Source of the DNA: Paraburkholderia bannensis NBRC 103871
GTDB taxonomy: Bacteria > Pseudomonadota > Gammaproteobacteria > Burkholderiales > Burkholderiaceae
Reading direction: 5' to 3'
Length of the DNA: 64,000 nt
Assembly: GCF_000685015.1 (NCBI RefSeq)
Contig: NZ_BAYA01000009.1
Coordinates: 1 to 64,000, forward strand
Part shown: piece by piece, positions 26,410-33,842 of the stretch
Layout of the letters: every line of letters begins with the position of its first letter
Position numbering within the stretch: position 1 is the first letter of the stretch
Notes under the pieces: generated by a model
What the model was told of the DNA's origin: nothing
Database searches by the model: none
Seen by the model: only the letters and a program-made list of their open reading frames with translations
Program-made: the position numbers and the translations under genes

Positions 26410-27729
26410 TTACCTGGGGGCGCTGCCCGGCCCACGCGCGTCGCGATGGATGTCGTGCGTGACGAAGCCCGAGTCGTTGTCAGGCTTGTCGAGCCAGCCC
26501 GGTTGCTCCAGCGTCGCGCGGATATCCTGCAAGCCGCTCGACCAATGCTCGCGCATCGTCGTGGTGCCGAACTGGAAGTCCTTGAAGTGGCCTTCGTACT
26601 CCTTCTGCCGGTAGATCAGATGGATCACGTTGTACTTCTTCGAACACGACAGCTCGTCCGCCAGCTCGACCCACGCATCCTGCCGATGCTCGGGCGACAC
26701 GCGCTCCAGCACTTCGCGCAGCACGTGACGGAAACGCTGCGAGCGTTGCAGCATGTCGGTCACGAGACGCGTACGGCTCGAATACTGGATGTCCTTCATG
26801 CGACCTTGCACGTCGGTGATGTTGTCGGGCACCGGCCCACGCGCACTCCACAGATCGACCTGAAACGCGAGCGTGTCGCGCCGCGGCGTGGTCTGGATCA
26901 CCTCGTAGAGCGGCGTATTCGACATCAGGCCGCCGTCCCAGTAATACTCGCCGTCGATTTCCACAGCCGCGAACCCCGGCGGCAACGCGCCCGAGGCGAT
27001 GAAATGCTCGGGGCGCAGCTTCGTGGTGGTGTTGTCGAAGTACACGAAGTTGCCCGTGCCCACGTTCACCGCGCCCAGCGACACGCGCACTTCGCGCGAG
27101 TTGATGCGGTCGAAATCGCACAGGCGCTCAAGCGTGGCCTTCAGCGGCGTCGTGTCGTAATAGCTCGCCTTGCCGGGCTGGCCGGACGCATTGGGCAGCG
27201 GCGGCGGAAAGCGCGGCGTGAAGAAGCCCTTCTGCCCTTCCACGACTGCGCCCGCGGCCTGAAACGCCGTGAAGGTCTTGCGGATCGCATCGCCCGCATT
27301 GAAGAGCGCATGTTCGAGGAAAGCCGGCAACGGCGGACTCCAGGCCGGCTGGCAGATCGTCTCCCAGAACTCGCGCAGGCGCGCGACGCGATGCTCGGGC
27401 GCGTTGCCCGCGATCAGCGCCGTATTGAGCGCGCCGATCGAGATGCCCGCGATCCAGTTGGGCGCAATGCCGGCCTCGAAAAGCCCTTCGTAGACGCCCG
27501 CCTGATACGCGCCCAGCGCGCCGCCGCCTTGCAGCGTGAGCGCGACGGTTTCCCATTGCGCGGACTCGCTGCTACAGCGGGACGTGCGTGGCTGCGCGCG
27601 CGGCTCGTGCGCTTCGTGCGAAGCGGTTGCGTCGCTCGCCTGCGGGGGCTGCGTGCCCGCCCCGGTATACGCGACGGCCTCTTCGCCGACCGCGCTCGAT
27701 TGGACCTGCCCTTTCTTGCGCTGCGCCAT
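26410..27729 (-). CDS. Patatin-like phospholipase with DUF3734 tail
   Basis: The 439-residue protein has a polar, Gln/Ser-rich N-tail (1-58), then a patatin domain with oxyanion motif 'GGGALGAYQAG' at 68-78, nucleophile Ser97 in 'GISIG' and catalytic Asp265 in 'DGG'. The C-terminal third fits DUF3734. It should hydrolyse acyl esters of lipids or a polyester. GGAGGG precedes the ATG. It lies 15 bases after the 3-hydroxybutyrate dehydrogenase gene, a pairing known as bdhA-patD in Legionella, which suggests a role in polyhydroxybutyrate or lipid turnover. Confidence 0.9.
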   Translation of the reverse strand: MAQRKKGQVQSSAVGEEAVAYTGAGTQPPQASDATASHEAHEPRAQPRTSRCSSESAQWETVALTLQGGGALGAYQAGVYEGLFEAGIAPNWIAGISIGALNTALIAGNAPEHRVARLREFWETICQPAWSPPLPAFLEHALFNAGDAIRKTFTAFQAAGAVVEGQKGFFTPRFPPPLPNASGQPGKASYYDTTPLKATLERLCDFDRINSREVRVSLGAVNVGTGNFVYFDNTTTKLRPEHFIASGALPPGFAAVEIDGEYYWDGGLMSNTPLYEVIQTTPRRDTLAFQVDLWSARGPVPDNITDVQGRMKDIQYSSRTRLVTDMLQRSQRFRHVLREVLERVSPEHRQDAWVELADELSCSKKYNVIHLIYRQKEYEGHFKDFQFGTTTMREHWSSGLQDIRATLEQPGWLDKPDNDSGFVTHDIHRDARGPGSAPR

Positions 27730-27744
27730 GGCCGGCCCTCCGCG

Positions 27745-28548
27745 TTACTGCATGAACCAGCCGTGGCTGACGACGAACGACTGGCCCGTGAACGCCGCGC
27801 TCGGGAACGCCGACAGGAACAGCACCGTCTGCGCCACGTCTTCGACCGTCGTGAACACGCCATCCACCGTGCCGCCGAGCATCACCTTCTTGACCACTTC
27901 CTCTTCGGAAATGCCCAGTTCCTTCGCTTGCTCCGGAATCTGCTTGTCCACCAGCGGCGTACGCACGAAGCCCGGGCAAACCACATGCGAGCGCACGTTG
28001 TGCTTGCCGCCTTCCTTGGCCAGCACGCGCGCGAGGCCCAGCAGACCGTGCTTGGCCGTCACATACGCCGACTTCAGCGGCGACGCTTCATGCGAATGCA
28101 CCGAGCCCATGTAGATCACCACGCCGCCACGGTCGTCCTTGTACATGTACTTGAGTGCGGCCTTGGTCGTGAGAAACGCGCCGTCGACGTGAATCGCCTG
28201 CATTTTCTTCCAGTCGGCAAACGAATAGTTTTCGATTGGATTCACGATCTGGATGCCGGCGTTCGACACGAGAATGTCGATCGAGCCGAAGGTGGCCGCG
28301 ACCTTGTCGATACCGTCGTTGACGGCTTCTTCGCTCGTTACGTCCATGGCGATGCCGATGGCCTTGCCGCCTGCGCCCTTGATCTCTTCCGCCACGGCGT
28401 CGGCGCCGCTCTGGTTGAGGTCGGCGATGGCGACGGCCGCGCCCGCCTGGGCCAGCGTGAGCGCGATCTGCTTGCCGATGCCGCTTGCGGCGCCGGTGAC
28501 GACCGCGACCTTGCCATTGAGATTCGAATTCAGAGAAAGAGACGACAT
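27745..28548 (-). CDS. bdhA: 3-hydroxybutyrate dehydrogenase
   Basis: The 267-residue short-chain dehydrogenase has the NAD site 'TGAASGIG' at 18-25, the 'NAG' motif, and the catalytic set Ser149, Tyr162 and Lys166. C-terminal '[11 protein letters not shown]' and overall sequence match D-3-hydroxybutyrate dehydrogenases, which oxidise the PHB monomer to acetoacetate. GGAGGT lies ahead of the ATG at 28548; upstream open codons are discarded. It is the first gene of a two-gene operon with the patatin. Confidence 0.93.
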   Translation of the reverse strand: MSSLSLNSNLNGKVAVVTGAASGIGKQIALTLAQAGAAVAIADLNQSGADAVAEEIKGAGGKAIGIAMDVTSEEAVNDGIDKVAATFGSIDILVSNAGIQIVNPIENYSFADWKKMQAIHVDGAFLTTKAALKYMYKDDRGGVVIYMGSVHSHEASPLKSAYVTAKHGLLGLARVLAKEGGKHNVRSHVVCPGFVRTPLVDKQIPEQAKELGISEEEVVKKVMLGGTVDGVFTTVEDVAQTVLFLSAFPSAAFTGQSFVVSHGWFMQ

Positions 28549-28838
28549 CGAGCACCTCCAGAAAGTGGGCAGAGTGGACAAGATGAGACCTCGACGCGCA
28601 CACGCCGTCAAATCGGCCGAACGGTCTATACCAAACGGCATAAGCCATTCGGCGGAATGTTGCGCCGCGATCAACCGCGCTATTGTGCATGAACCCGTCT
28701 GTCACGCGCGTGAAGCTGGCAGGCCCCTTCCACGGCGTGGCTGGCGTATGTCTGCGCGCATGTCGCGGCGCGGCGCAGACCCTCTGCGCACGCTCGCGGA
28801 TCGTGCTAACTTGCCTGCTCTACGCAAAGGAGACGTTC

Positions 28839-29810
28839 ATGAACTATCGGCGACTGGGCCGCTCCGGCCTGCAAGTCAGCGAACTGTCAATCGGCTCGTG
28901 GGTCACGTACGGCAATCAGGTCGATCGAAACCTCGCGCGCGAATCGCTGGCCGCCGCGCGCGACGCGGGCGTCAACTTCTTCGACAACGCCGAAGTCTAC
29001 GCAGGCGGCCAATCCGAAGAAATCATGGGCCAGGCGCTCAAGGAACTCGCGTGGCCGCGCGTGAGCTATGTGGTGTCCACCAAGTTCTTCTGGGGCTTGA
29101 ACGAGGCCCCCAACCAGTACCACACGCTCAATCGCAAATATCTGCTGGACGCCATCGACCACTCGCTCAAGCGCCTGCAGCTCGATTACGTCGACCTGGT
29201 GTTCTGCCATCGCCCCGACCCGAACACGCCGGTCGAGGAAACCGTCTGGGCGATGAGCGACATGATTACGCGCGGCAAGGCGCTGTACTGGGGCACCTCG
29301 GAATGGAGCGCCGACGAGATTCGCGCCGCGTGGGAAATCGCGGAACGTCATCATCTGCACAAGCCCGTCATGGAGCAGCCGCAGTACAACCTGTTCCATC
29401 GCCGCCGCGTCGAGGACGAATACCGGCGTCTCTATGAAGACATCGGCCTCGGGCTGACGACGTGGAGCCCGCTTGCTTCGGGGCTGCTCACCGGCAAGTA
29501 TCGCGGCGGCGTACCGGCGGACAGCCGCGCGCAATTGCAGGGCTATGACTGGCTGCGCAAGCAGGTCACGGACGCGGACAAGAACGCCATCGTCGGCAAG
29601 CTCGCGGATTTCGCGAAGGAGTTGGACTGCACCGTCGGGCAACTGGCGCTGGCGTGGATTCTCAAGAATCCGAACGTGAGCACGGTCATCACGGGCGCTT
29701 CGCGTGTCGAGCAGATCGGCGAGAACATGAAGGCGCGCGATGTGGCCGAGAAAATCACGCCTGAGGTCAAGGAAAAGATCGAAGCGATCGTCGGCGAAGC
29801 CTACGATTGA
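28839..29810 (+). CDS. Aldo/keto reductase (potassium-channel beta-subunit/YghZ type)
   Basis: The 323-residue TIM-barrel oxidoreductase carries the AKR tetrad Asp49, Tyr54, Lys82 and His124 ('VFCHRPDP'). Its closest look is to the AKR6/AKR14 group with '[16 protein letters not shown]'-like N-terminus (here [17 protein letters not shown]). It reduces small aldehydes with NADPH; substrate unknown. AAAGGAG precedes the ATG at 28839. Confidence 0.92.
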   Translation: MNYRRLGRSGLQVSELSIGSWVTYGNQVDRNLARESLAAARDAGVNFFDNAEVYAGGQSEEIMGQALKELAWPRVSYVVSTKFFWGLNEAPNQYHTLNRKYLLDAIDHSLKRLQLDYVDLVFCHRPDPNTPVEETVWAMSDMITRGKALYWGTSEWSADEIRAAWEIAERHHLHKPVMEQPQYNLFHRRRVEDEYRRLYEDIGLGLTTWSPLASGLLTGKYRGGVPADSRAQLQGYDWLRKQVTDADKNAIVGKLADFAKELDCTVGQLALAWILKNPNVSTVITGASRVEQIGENMKARDVAEKITPEVKEKIEAIVGEAYD

Positions 29811-29885
29811 GCGACGGCGCTCGGGCTCGCGCTGGCCGCAGGGCTGGTTGCAGGCCACGGCGCCTGTACGCGGCTGTACGCGCTG

Positions 29886-29891
29886 TACAAT
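29886..29891 (+). promoter_or_regulatory. Likely -10 box of rlmJ, within a CTGTAC triplet repeat
   Basis: TACAAT, 126 bases before rlmJ. CTGTAC occurs three times at 29864, 29874 and 29883, spaced 10 and 9 bases, the last overlapping the -10 box. No good -35 was found. Confidence 0.35.
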
Positions 29892-30016
29892 ACGCGGCCT
29901 TTCTCCGGCGGCGCGCACGATGCGCCGCCGATCCGTCTCACCCGCCATCGGGCCATGCGCGCGTTTTCCCATTTGCTTGAGACGCGCCGCCGCCCGAACT
30001 TGCCTTTGGCCCCATC

Positions 30017-30862
30017 ATGCTGAGCTACCGTCACGCCTTTCACGCCGGCAATCACGCCGATGTCCTCAAGCACGCCGTCGCCGTGCAGTTGCTGAACCAC
30101 CTCGGCAAGAAGGACAAGGCGTTCTGGTACATCGACACCCACGCGGGCGCGGGCGCCTACGCACTGCGCGAGGGTTACGCGACCAAGAACGCCGAATACG
30201 ACACCGGCATCGGCAAGCTGTGGGGCCGCACCGACCTGCCCGAGATGCTCTCGGAGTACGTCGATGAAGTCTCGGCGCTCAATCCGGACGGCCATCTGCG
30301 TTTCTATCCCGGCTCGCCGTATCTGGCGTGGCGTCTGATGCGCGAGCAGGATCGCATGCGCCTGTTCGAGATGCACAGCACCGAAATCGACGTGCTGCGT
30401 CATCGCTTTCGCGACGCGGGCCGCCGCGTGATGATCTATCCCGGCGATGGTTTCGAAGGCGTCAAGGCGCTCCTGCCGCCGCCGCCGCGCCGCGCGCTGG
30501 TGCTGATCGACCCGTCGTTCGAGGACAAGCGCGACTACTCGCGCACGATCAAATGCCTGGAAGAAAGCCTTGAGCGTTTTGCGACCGGCACGTATGCGGT
30601 CTGGTATCCGCAGGTGACGCGCCCCGAATCGCAGCGTTTTCCGGATCAGCTCAAGCGTATTCAGGAAAAGAGCTGGCTGCACGTTTCGCTGTCGGTGAGC
30701 CATCCGCCCAAGGACGGTTTCGGGCTCTTTGGCAGCGGCATGTTCATCCTGAACCCGCCCTACACGCTCGCGGCGCAGCTCAAGGAAACCATGCCGTTCC
30801 TCGTGAAGGCGCTCGGCATCGACGACGGCGCGCAGTTCAAGATCGAATCGCGCGGCGACTAA
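30017..30862 (+). CDS. rlmJ: 23S rRNA (adenine(2030)-N6)-methyltransferase
   Basis: The 281-residue protein starts MLSYRHAFHAGNHADVLKHA, the RlmJ hallmark, and has the N6-adenine methyltransferase motif 'DPSFE' near 168 in place of the DPPY-type motif. 'DTHAGAGAY' near 40-48 is the SAM-site loop. It methylates A2030 of 23S rRNA. Confidence 0.95.
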   Translation: MLSYRHAFHAGNHADVLKHAVAVQLLNHLGKKDKAFWYIDTHAGAGAYALREGYATKNAEYDTGIGKLWGRTDLPEMLSEYVDEVSALNPDGHLRFYPGSPYLAWRLMREQDRMRLFEMHSTEIDVLRHRFRDAGRRVMIYPGDGFEGVKALLPPPPRRALVLIDPSFEDKRDYSRTIKCLEESLERFATGTYAVWYPQVTRPESQRFPDQLKRIQEKSWLHVSLSVSHPPKDGFGLFGSGMFILNPPYTLAAQLKETMPFLVKALGIDDGAQFKIESRGD

Positions 30863-30885
30863 GCCGCGCTACCTGCCTTTGAGCG

Positions 30886-31272
30886 TCATTGCTGCGGTAC
30901 GTATTGCTGAGGTACGTACTGCTGAGGTACGTACTGCTGGGGCGCATATTGCTGCTGCACGGGCCGGGGACGCGGCGGGCGCCCGCCCCCGCCCGGCACC
31001 TCCACATACGGCGCGACGATGATCGGCTGCGAGCCGGCCGTGCCGTCCCCATTGAGCGTGGGCAACTGCTGCATCTGCACCATCGGCTGATGCGAAAGCG
31101 GCGCGGTCTGTAGCACCGTGCCCGATTGCCCATCGTTGATCCCCGTTTCCGTATCCAGAATCAACGGCTTGCCCGCCGCGTGCGCGCCCGCGCTTGCGAG
31201 CGCGATGGCCACCGCGGTGAGCGTGGTCAGCGCGACAGCCAGCGTTGGGCGGAAAAAACGGTCTGACGCCAT
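30886..31272 (-). CDS. Secreted proline/glutamine-rich small protein with QQYVP repeats
   Basis: The 128-residue product has a basic start and signal peptide ('FFRPTLAVALTTLTAVAIAL' up to 'AHA-AGKPL', cleavage near residue 33), then a low-complexity periplasmic chain ending in repeated QQYVP units. No domain is recognised. The ATG at 31272 is chosen because it begins the signal peptide; GGGGGC lies upstream. Function unknown; a cell-envelope role is only inferred. Confidence 0.65.
   Translation of the reverse strand: MASDRFFRPTLAVALTTLTAVAIALASAGAHAAGKPLILDTETGINDGQSGTVLQTAPLSHQPMVQMQQLPTLNGDGTAGSQPIIVAPYVEVPGGGGRPPRPRPVQQQYAPQQYVPQQYVPQQYVPQQ
30896..30940. repeat. Three 15-bp tandem repeats encoding QQYVP
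   Basis: GGTACGTA(T/C)TGCTG(A/G) occurs three times in a row, with decayed copies on both sides, at the 3' end of the secreted-protein gene. Units are in frame, so copy-number change keeps the frame. Confidence 0.85.
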
Positions 31273-31476
31273 GTAAAGCCCCCGGAATGCGATGTGTGCG
31301 GTGTGCCTGATGCCAGCAGCGGCGACGCCGACCTTGTGCGCAAGTCCGGTGCTGGCCTCTGTGTTGTCGGCTAATCGCAAAAAGGACTTTACCTTACCGT
31401 AGTGGCAAGGTTCACACTTCAAGGCATGCACACCAGCACGCCCGGCTCAAGACCTTTATCTGACCCAGAAATGACA

Positions 31477-31499
31477 AAGCCCCGCCAGATGCGGGGCTT
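31477..31499 (-). terminator. Terminator after the DUF3563 gene
   Basis: AAGCCCCGC-ATCTG-GCGGGGCTT on the reverse strand, followed by TGTCATTTCT, 42 bases beyond the stop. Confidence 0.7.
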
Positions 31500-31540
31500 G
31501 CGGCAAATCTGCGGCCCTGATGCGTGGGCCAGCGGACTGC

Positions 31541-31687
31541 TTACAGCGAGTAGCCGTTCGATTCGAGCGAGCGGATACGCTGTTCGAGCTGCACGATGTC
31601 GGTCGACGAGGCGAGGTACGTTTCGCGGCGACGGCGTTCGGCAGTTTCAAACCAGGTGCTCAGCTTTTCGAGGAAGTACGCAAACAT
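31541..31687 (-). CDS. DUF3563 family small protein
   Basis: From the ATG at 31687 the reverse strand encodes 48 residues, MFAYFLEKLSTWFETAERRR then RETYLASSTDIVQLEQRIRSLESNGYSL. This is the DUF3563 pattern: a short amphipathic 'LEKLSTWFETAERRRRETYL' helix and a second helix with 'LEQRIRSLE'. TTGGAG precedes the start. It has its own -10-like TATAAT at 31771-31766 and a terminator. Function is unknown across the family. Confidence 0.85.
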   Translation of the reverse strand: MFAYFLEKLSTWFETAERRRRETYLASSTDIVQLEQRIRSLESNGYSL

Positions 31688-32001
31688 GATGGTGTTCTCC
31701 AAGGATCGGTATGTATCCCCGGTGGATTTTTACATCAGGGATTACCCTCGTAAGGGATAACCCGCATTATAGCGGTTGCACCTGATTTTTCCAGTGAATT
31801 GCTCGCATACAGTGCATTCCAATCTGGAATGGTGCACGACGGACATTTGGCAACATCATGATTTATCGGCAGATTTTTCGGGTGATTCGCACAGGCCACG
31901 CAGCTAATGCAAAAAACTGCACCACAATTGTGCATGAAAACGCAAAAGTTGCGATCGTTTGCGCGAGTGGGTTGCACCTTTCGCCGAAAACTTGCGCAAC
32001 C
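31688..32001. other. AT-richer non-coding region between the DUF3563 gene and the MerR gene
   Basis: These 314 bases hold the DUF3563 promoter (reverse-strand TATAAT at 31771-31766), two direct near-copies GGGATTACCC (31738-31747) and GGGATAACCC (31754-31763), and a palindrome CATTCCA-ATC-TGGAATG (31815-31831). A cysteine-rich reverse-strand frame crosses it but has no ribosome site or family resemblance. Composition is less GC-rich than the surroundings. Confidence 0.5.
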
Positions 32002-32418
32002 TCAACCCGCAACGCTTTGTGCAACCGGCTCCGGATCGGCCAGTCGTTCGATGATCGGACAGTCCGGACGGTCGTCGCCGTGACAATGGGCCGCAAGGTG
32101 GCGCAGCGTGTCGCGCATCTGCGTGAGCTCGGCGATACGCTGGTCGAGCTCAGTGACATGTTCGAGGGCGATGGCCTTCACCTCGGCGCTGGCGCGCGAG
32201 CGGTCATGCCAGAGCGCCAGCAGGCGGCGGATATCGTCGACGAGAAAACCCAGTCGGCGCGCCTGACGGATGAAGCGCAGCGCGTGCACCTCCTCCATGC
32301 CGTAGACGCGGTAGCCCGACTCCGTGCGCGCCTTCGGCACGATCAGGTCAACGCTCTCGTAGTAGCGGATCATTTTCGCCGTCACGCCCGAGGCGCGCGC
32401 CGCTTCACCGATGTTCAT
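32002..32418 (-). CDS. cueR: MerR family copper-responsive regulator (CueR type)
   Basis: The 138-residue protein has the MerR winged helix ('MNIGEAARASGVTAKMIRYY' at 1-20), a dimerisation helix, and a metal loop with Cys112 and Cys120 seven residues apart (C-HGDDRPD-C), as in Cu(I)/Ag(I) sensors. CueR twists its promoter on binding Cu(I). A perfect dyad lies 50 bases upstream, between it and copZ, so it should control the divergent chaperone gene. Confidence 0.9.
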   Translation of the reverse strand: MNIGEAARASGVTAKMIRYYESVDLIVPKARTESGYRVYGMEEVHALRFIRQARRLGFLVDDIRRLLALWHDRSRASAEVKAIALEHVTELDQRIAELTQMRDTLRHLAAHCHGDDRPDCPIIERLADPEPVAQSVAG

Positions 32419-32467
32419 GCTGCTCTCCTGCGGGTTGCCGGGCGAGTTGCCAGTTTTTCGATCCTAC

Positions 32468-32488
32468 ACCTTCCCACGATGGGAAGGT
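32468..32488. promoter_or_regulatory. CueR operator in the cueR-copZ intergenic region
   Basis: ACCTTCCCA-CGA-TGGGAAGGT is a perfect 9-3-9 inverted repeat, the form of MerR/CueR operators that sit between -35 and -10 boxes. It lies 87 bases before copZ. Confidence 0.8.
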
Positions 32489-32574
32489 ACAGCCGCCTCG
32501 ACCGTTCAGCCAGAACACCGCTGGCATAATCGGCCGACGCTTTTCCCCTCCGTTCTCAGTCAAAGGAATTCACC

Positions 32575-32781
32575 ATGATCCAGTTCAACGTCGAAGGCAT
32601 GAGCTGCCAGCATTGCGTCGGCGCCGTCACGCGCGCGATCCACGAACAGGACGCCGCCGCGAAAGTCCAGATCGACCTGGCCGCGGGCCGTGTGAGCGTC
32701 GAATCGAGCCAGAGCGCCGACGTGCTCAAGGCCGCCATCGACGAAGCCGGCTACACCGTCACGGCCACGGCCGCAGCCTGA
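32575..32781 (+). CDS. copZ: Copper chaperone, heavy-metal-associated domain
   Basis: The 68-residue protein is one HMA domain with the copper site 'GMSCQHC' at residues 8-14. It binds Cu(I) and hands it to an exporting P-type ATPase. No CopA-type ATPase lies in the window, so its partner is elsewhere. AAAGGAATTCACC precedes the ATG. The next gene starts 16 bases downstream. Confidence 0.93.
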   Translation: MIQFNVEGMSCQHCVGAVTRAIHEQDAAAKVQIDLAAGRVSVESSQSADVLKAAIDEAGYTVTATAAA

Positions 32782-32797
32782 CGCGAGGCGCCGCACC

Positions 32798-33721
32798 ATG
32801 TTCAAGGTCGCCGTCGTCGGTGCATCGGGGCTGCTCGGGCGCGCGCTGGAGCGTGAGCTGGCCGCGCAGACCGGCTGGCAGGTCGTGCAGACGGCTTTCA
32901 GCCGCGTGAGCGCGCAGCAGGTTGCACTCGATGTGCGCGACGCGCGCGCGGTCGAGGCCTTCGTCGCGCGCGAAGCGCCCGACGCCATCGTGGTCGCCGC
33001 CGCCGAGCGACGCCCCGATGTCTGCGAGCACGATCCCGCTGCGGCGCGCGCGCTCAACGTCGACGCGGTGCGTCACGTCGCGGCGGCGGCCAGAGCGCGC
33101 GGCGCGTGGGTGCTGTCGATTTCCACCGACTACGTGTTCGACGGCAGCGCGCCGCCCTACCTGCCCGACGCCAGGCCGAACCCGCTCAACGCCTACGGGC
33201 GCAGCAAGCTCGAAGGCGAGCGCGCGCTGCTCGACGCCACCGATCACGCTCTGGTGCTGCGCTTGCCGCTGCTCTACGGGCCGATCGTCAACTGGCAGGA
33301 GTCGGCGGTGACGAGCCTCGTGCCCGCGATCCGCGCCTCGGCCAAGGCGGGCAGCGCGCCCGCCGTGATGGACGCGTGGGCCACGCGCTATCCCACCTTC
33401 ACGCCCGATGTGGCGTTCGTGATCCGCGAGCTGCTCACGCGCTGCGCGGACGGCGACGCCGTGCGCGGCCTCGCGCAATGGTCAGGCGACGAACCGATGA
33501 CCAAGTACGAGATCGCGCAGCGCATCGCGCGAGCGCTCGGTATCGACGCTCGCCTCGTCGCCCAGACCGAACCCGCCGACGCCACGCCGCGCCCACGCGA
33601 TTGCCACCTCGATTCGGGGCGGCTCGAAGCGCTGGGGATCGGCAAGCGTACGCCGTTCGATGCGGGCATCCGTGCGGTGATCGACGCTTTCGAAGCGGAA
33701 TACGGCGGCGCGCAGCCGTAA
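32798..33721 (+). CDS. NAD(P)-dependent sugar-nucleotide reductase-like protein (RmlD/MAT2B type)
   Basis: The 307-residue extended short-chain dehydrogenase has 'GASGLLG' at 8-14, Tyr133 and Lys137 in 'YGRSK', and 'ISTDYVFDGS', as in dTDP-4-dehydrorhamnose reductase. No other rhamnose genes are near, so the true substrate is unknown. It starts 16 bases after copZ with GAGGCG upstream and probably shares its copper-controlled transcript, which is an odd partnership. Confidence 0.85.
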   Translation: MFKVAVVGASGLLGRALERELAAQTGWQVVQTAFSRVSAQQVALDVRDARAVEAFVAREAPDAIVVAAAERRPDVCEHDPAAARALNVDAVRHVAAAARARGAWVLSISTDYVFDGSAPPYLPDARPNPLNAYGRSKLEGERALLDATDHALVLRLPLLYGPIVNWQESAVTSLVPAIRASAKAGSAPAVMDAWATRYPTFTPDVAFVIRELLTRCADGDAVRGLAQWSGDEPMTKYEIAQRIARALGIDARLVAQTEPADATPRPRDCHLDSGRLEALGIGKRTPFDAGIRAVIDAFEAEYGGAQP

Positions 33722-33842
33722 ACGCAATGTAAAGCGAAACGCAAAGCGAAAATCCGCAGCGCGCGGCGAACCGACGCCGTGCGCCCGCTTCACGTCACTG
33801 CGTCACGTCACTGCCTCGCCTTAACGCACCGCTTCACCGCAC

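Noticed and set aside
26362..28692. 776-codon forward open frame over patatin and bdhA
   Set aside because: Opposite strand holds two enzymes with catalytic motifs; the forward product is Arg/His-rich without domains.
31735..31977. Cysteine-rich 80-codon reverse frame
   Set aside because: No ribosome site, covers the DUF3563 promoter and a palindrome, and the cysteine spacing fits no zinc or iron-sulfur motif I know.
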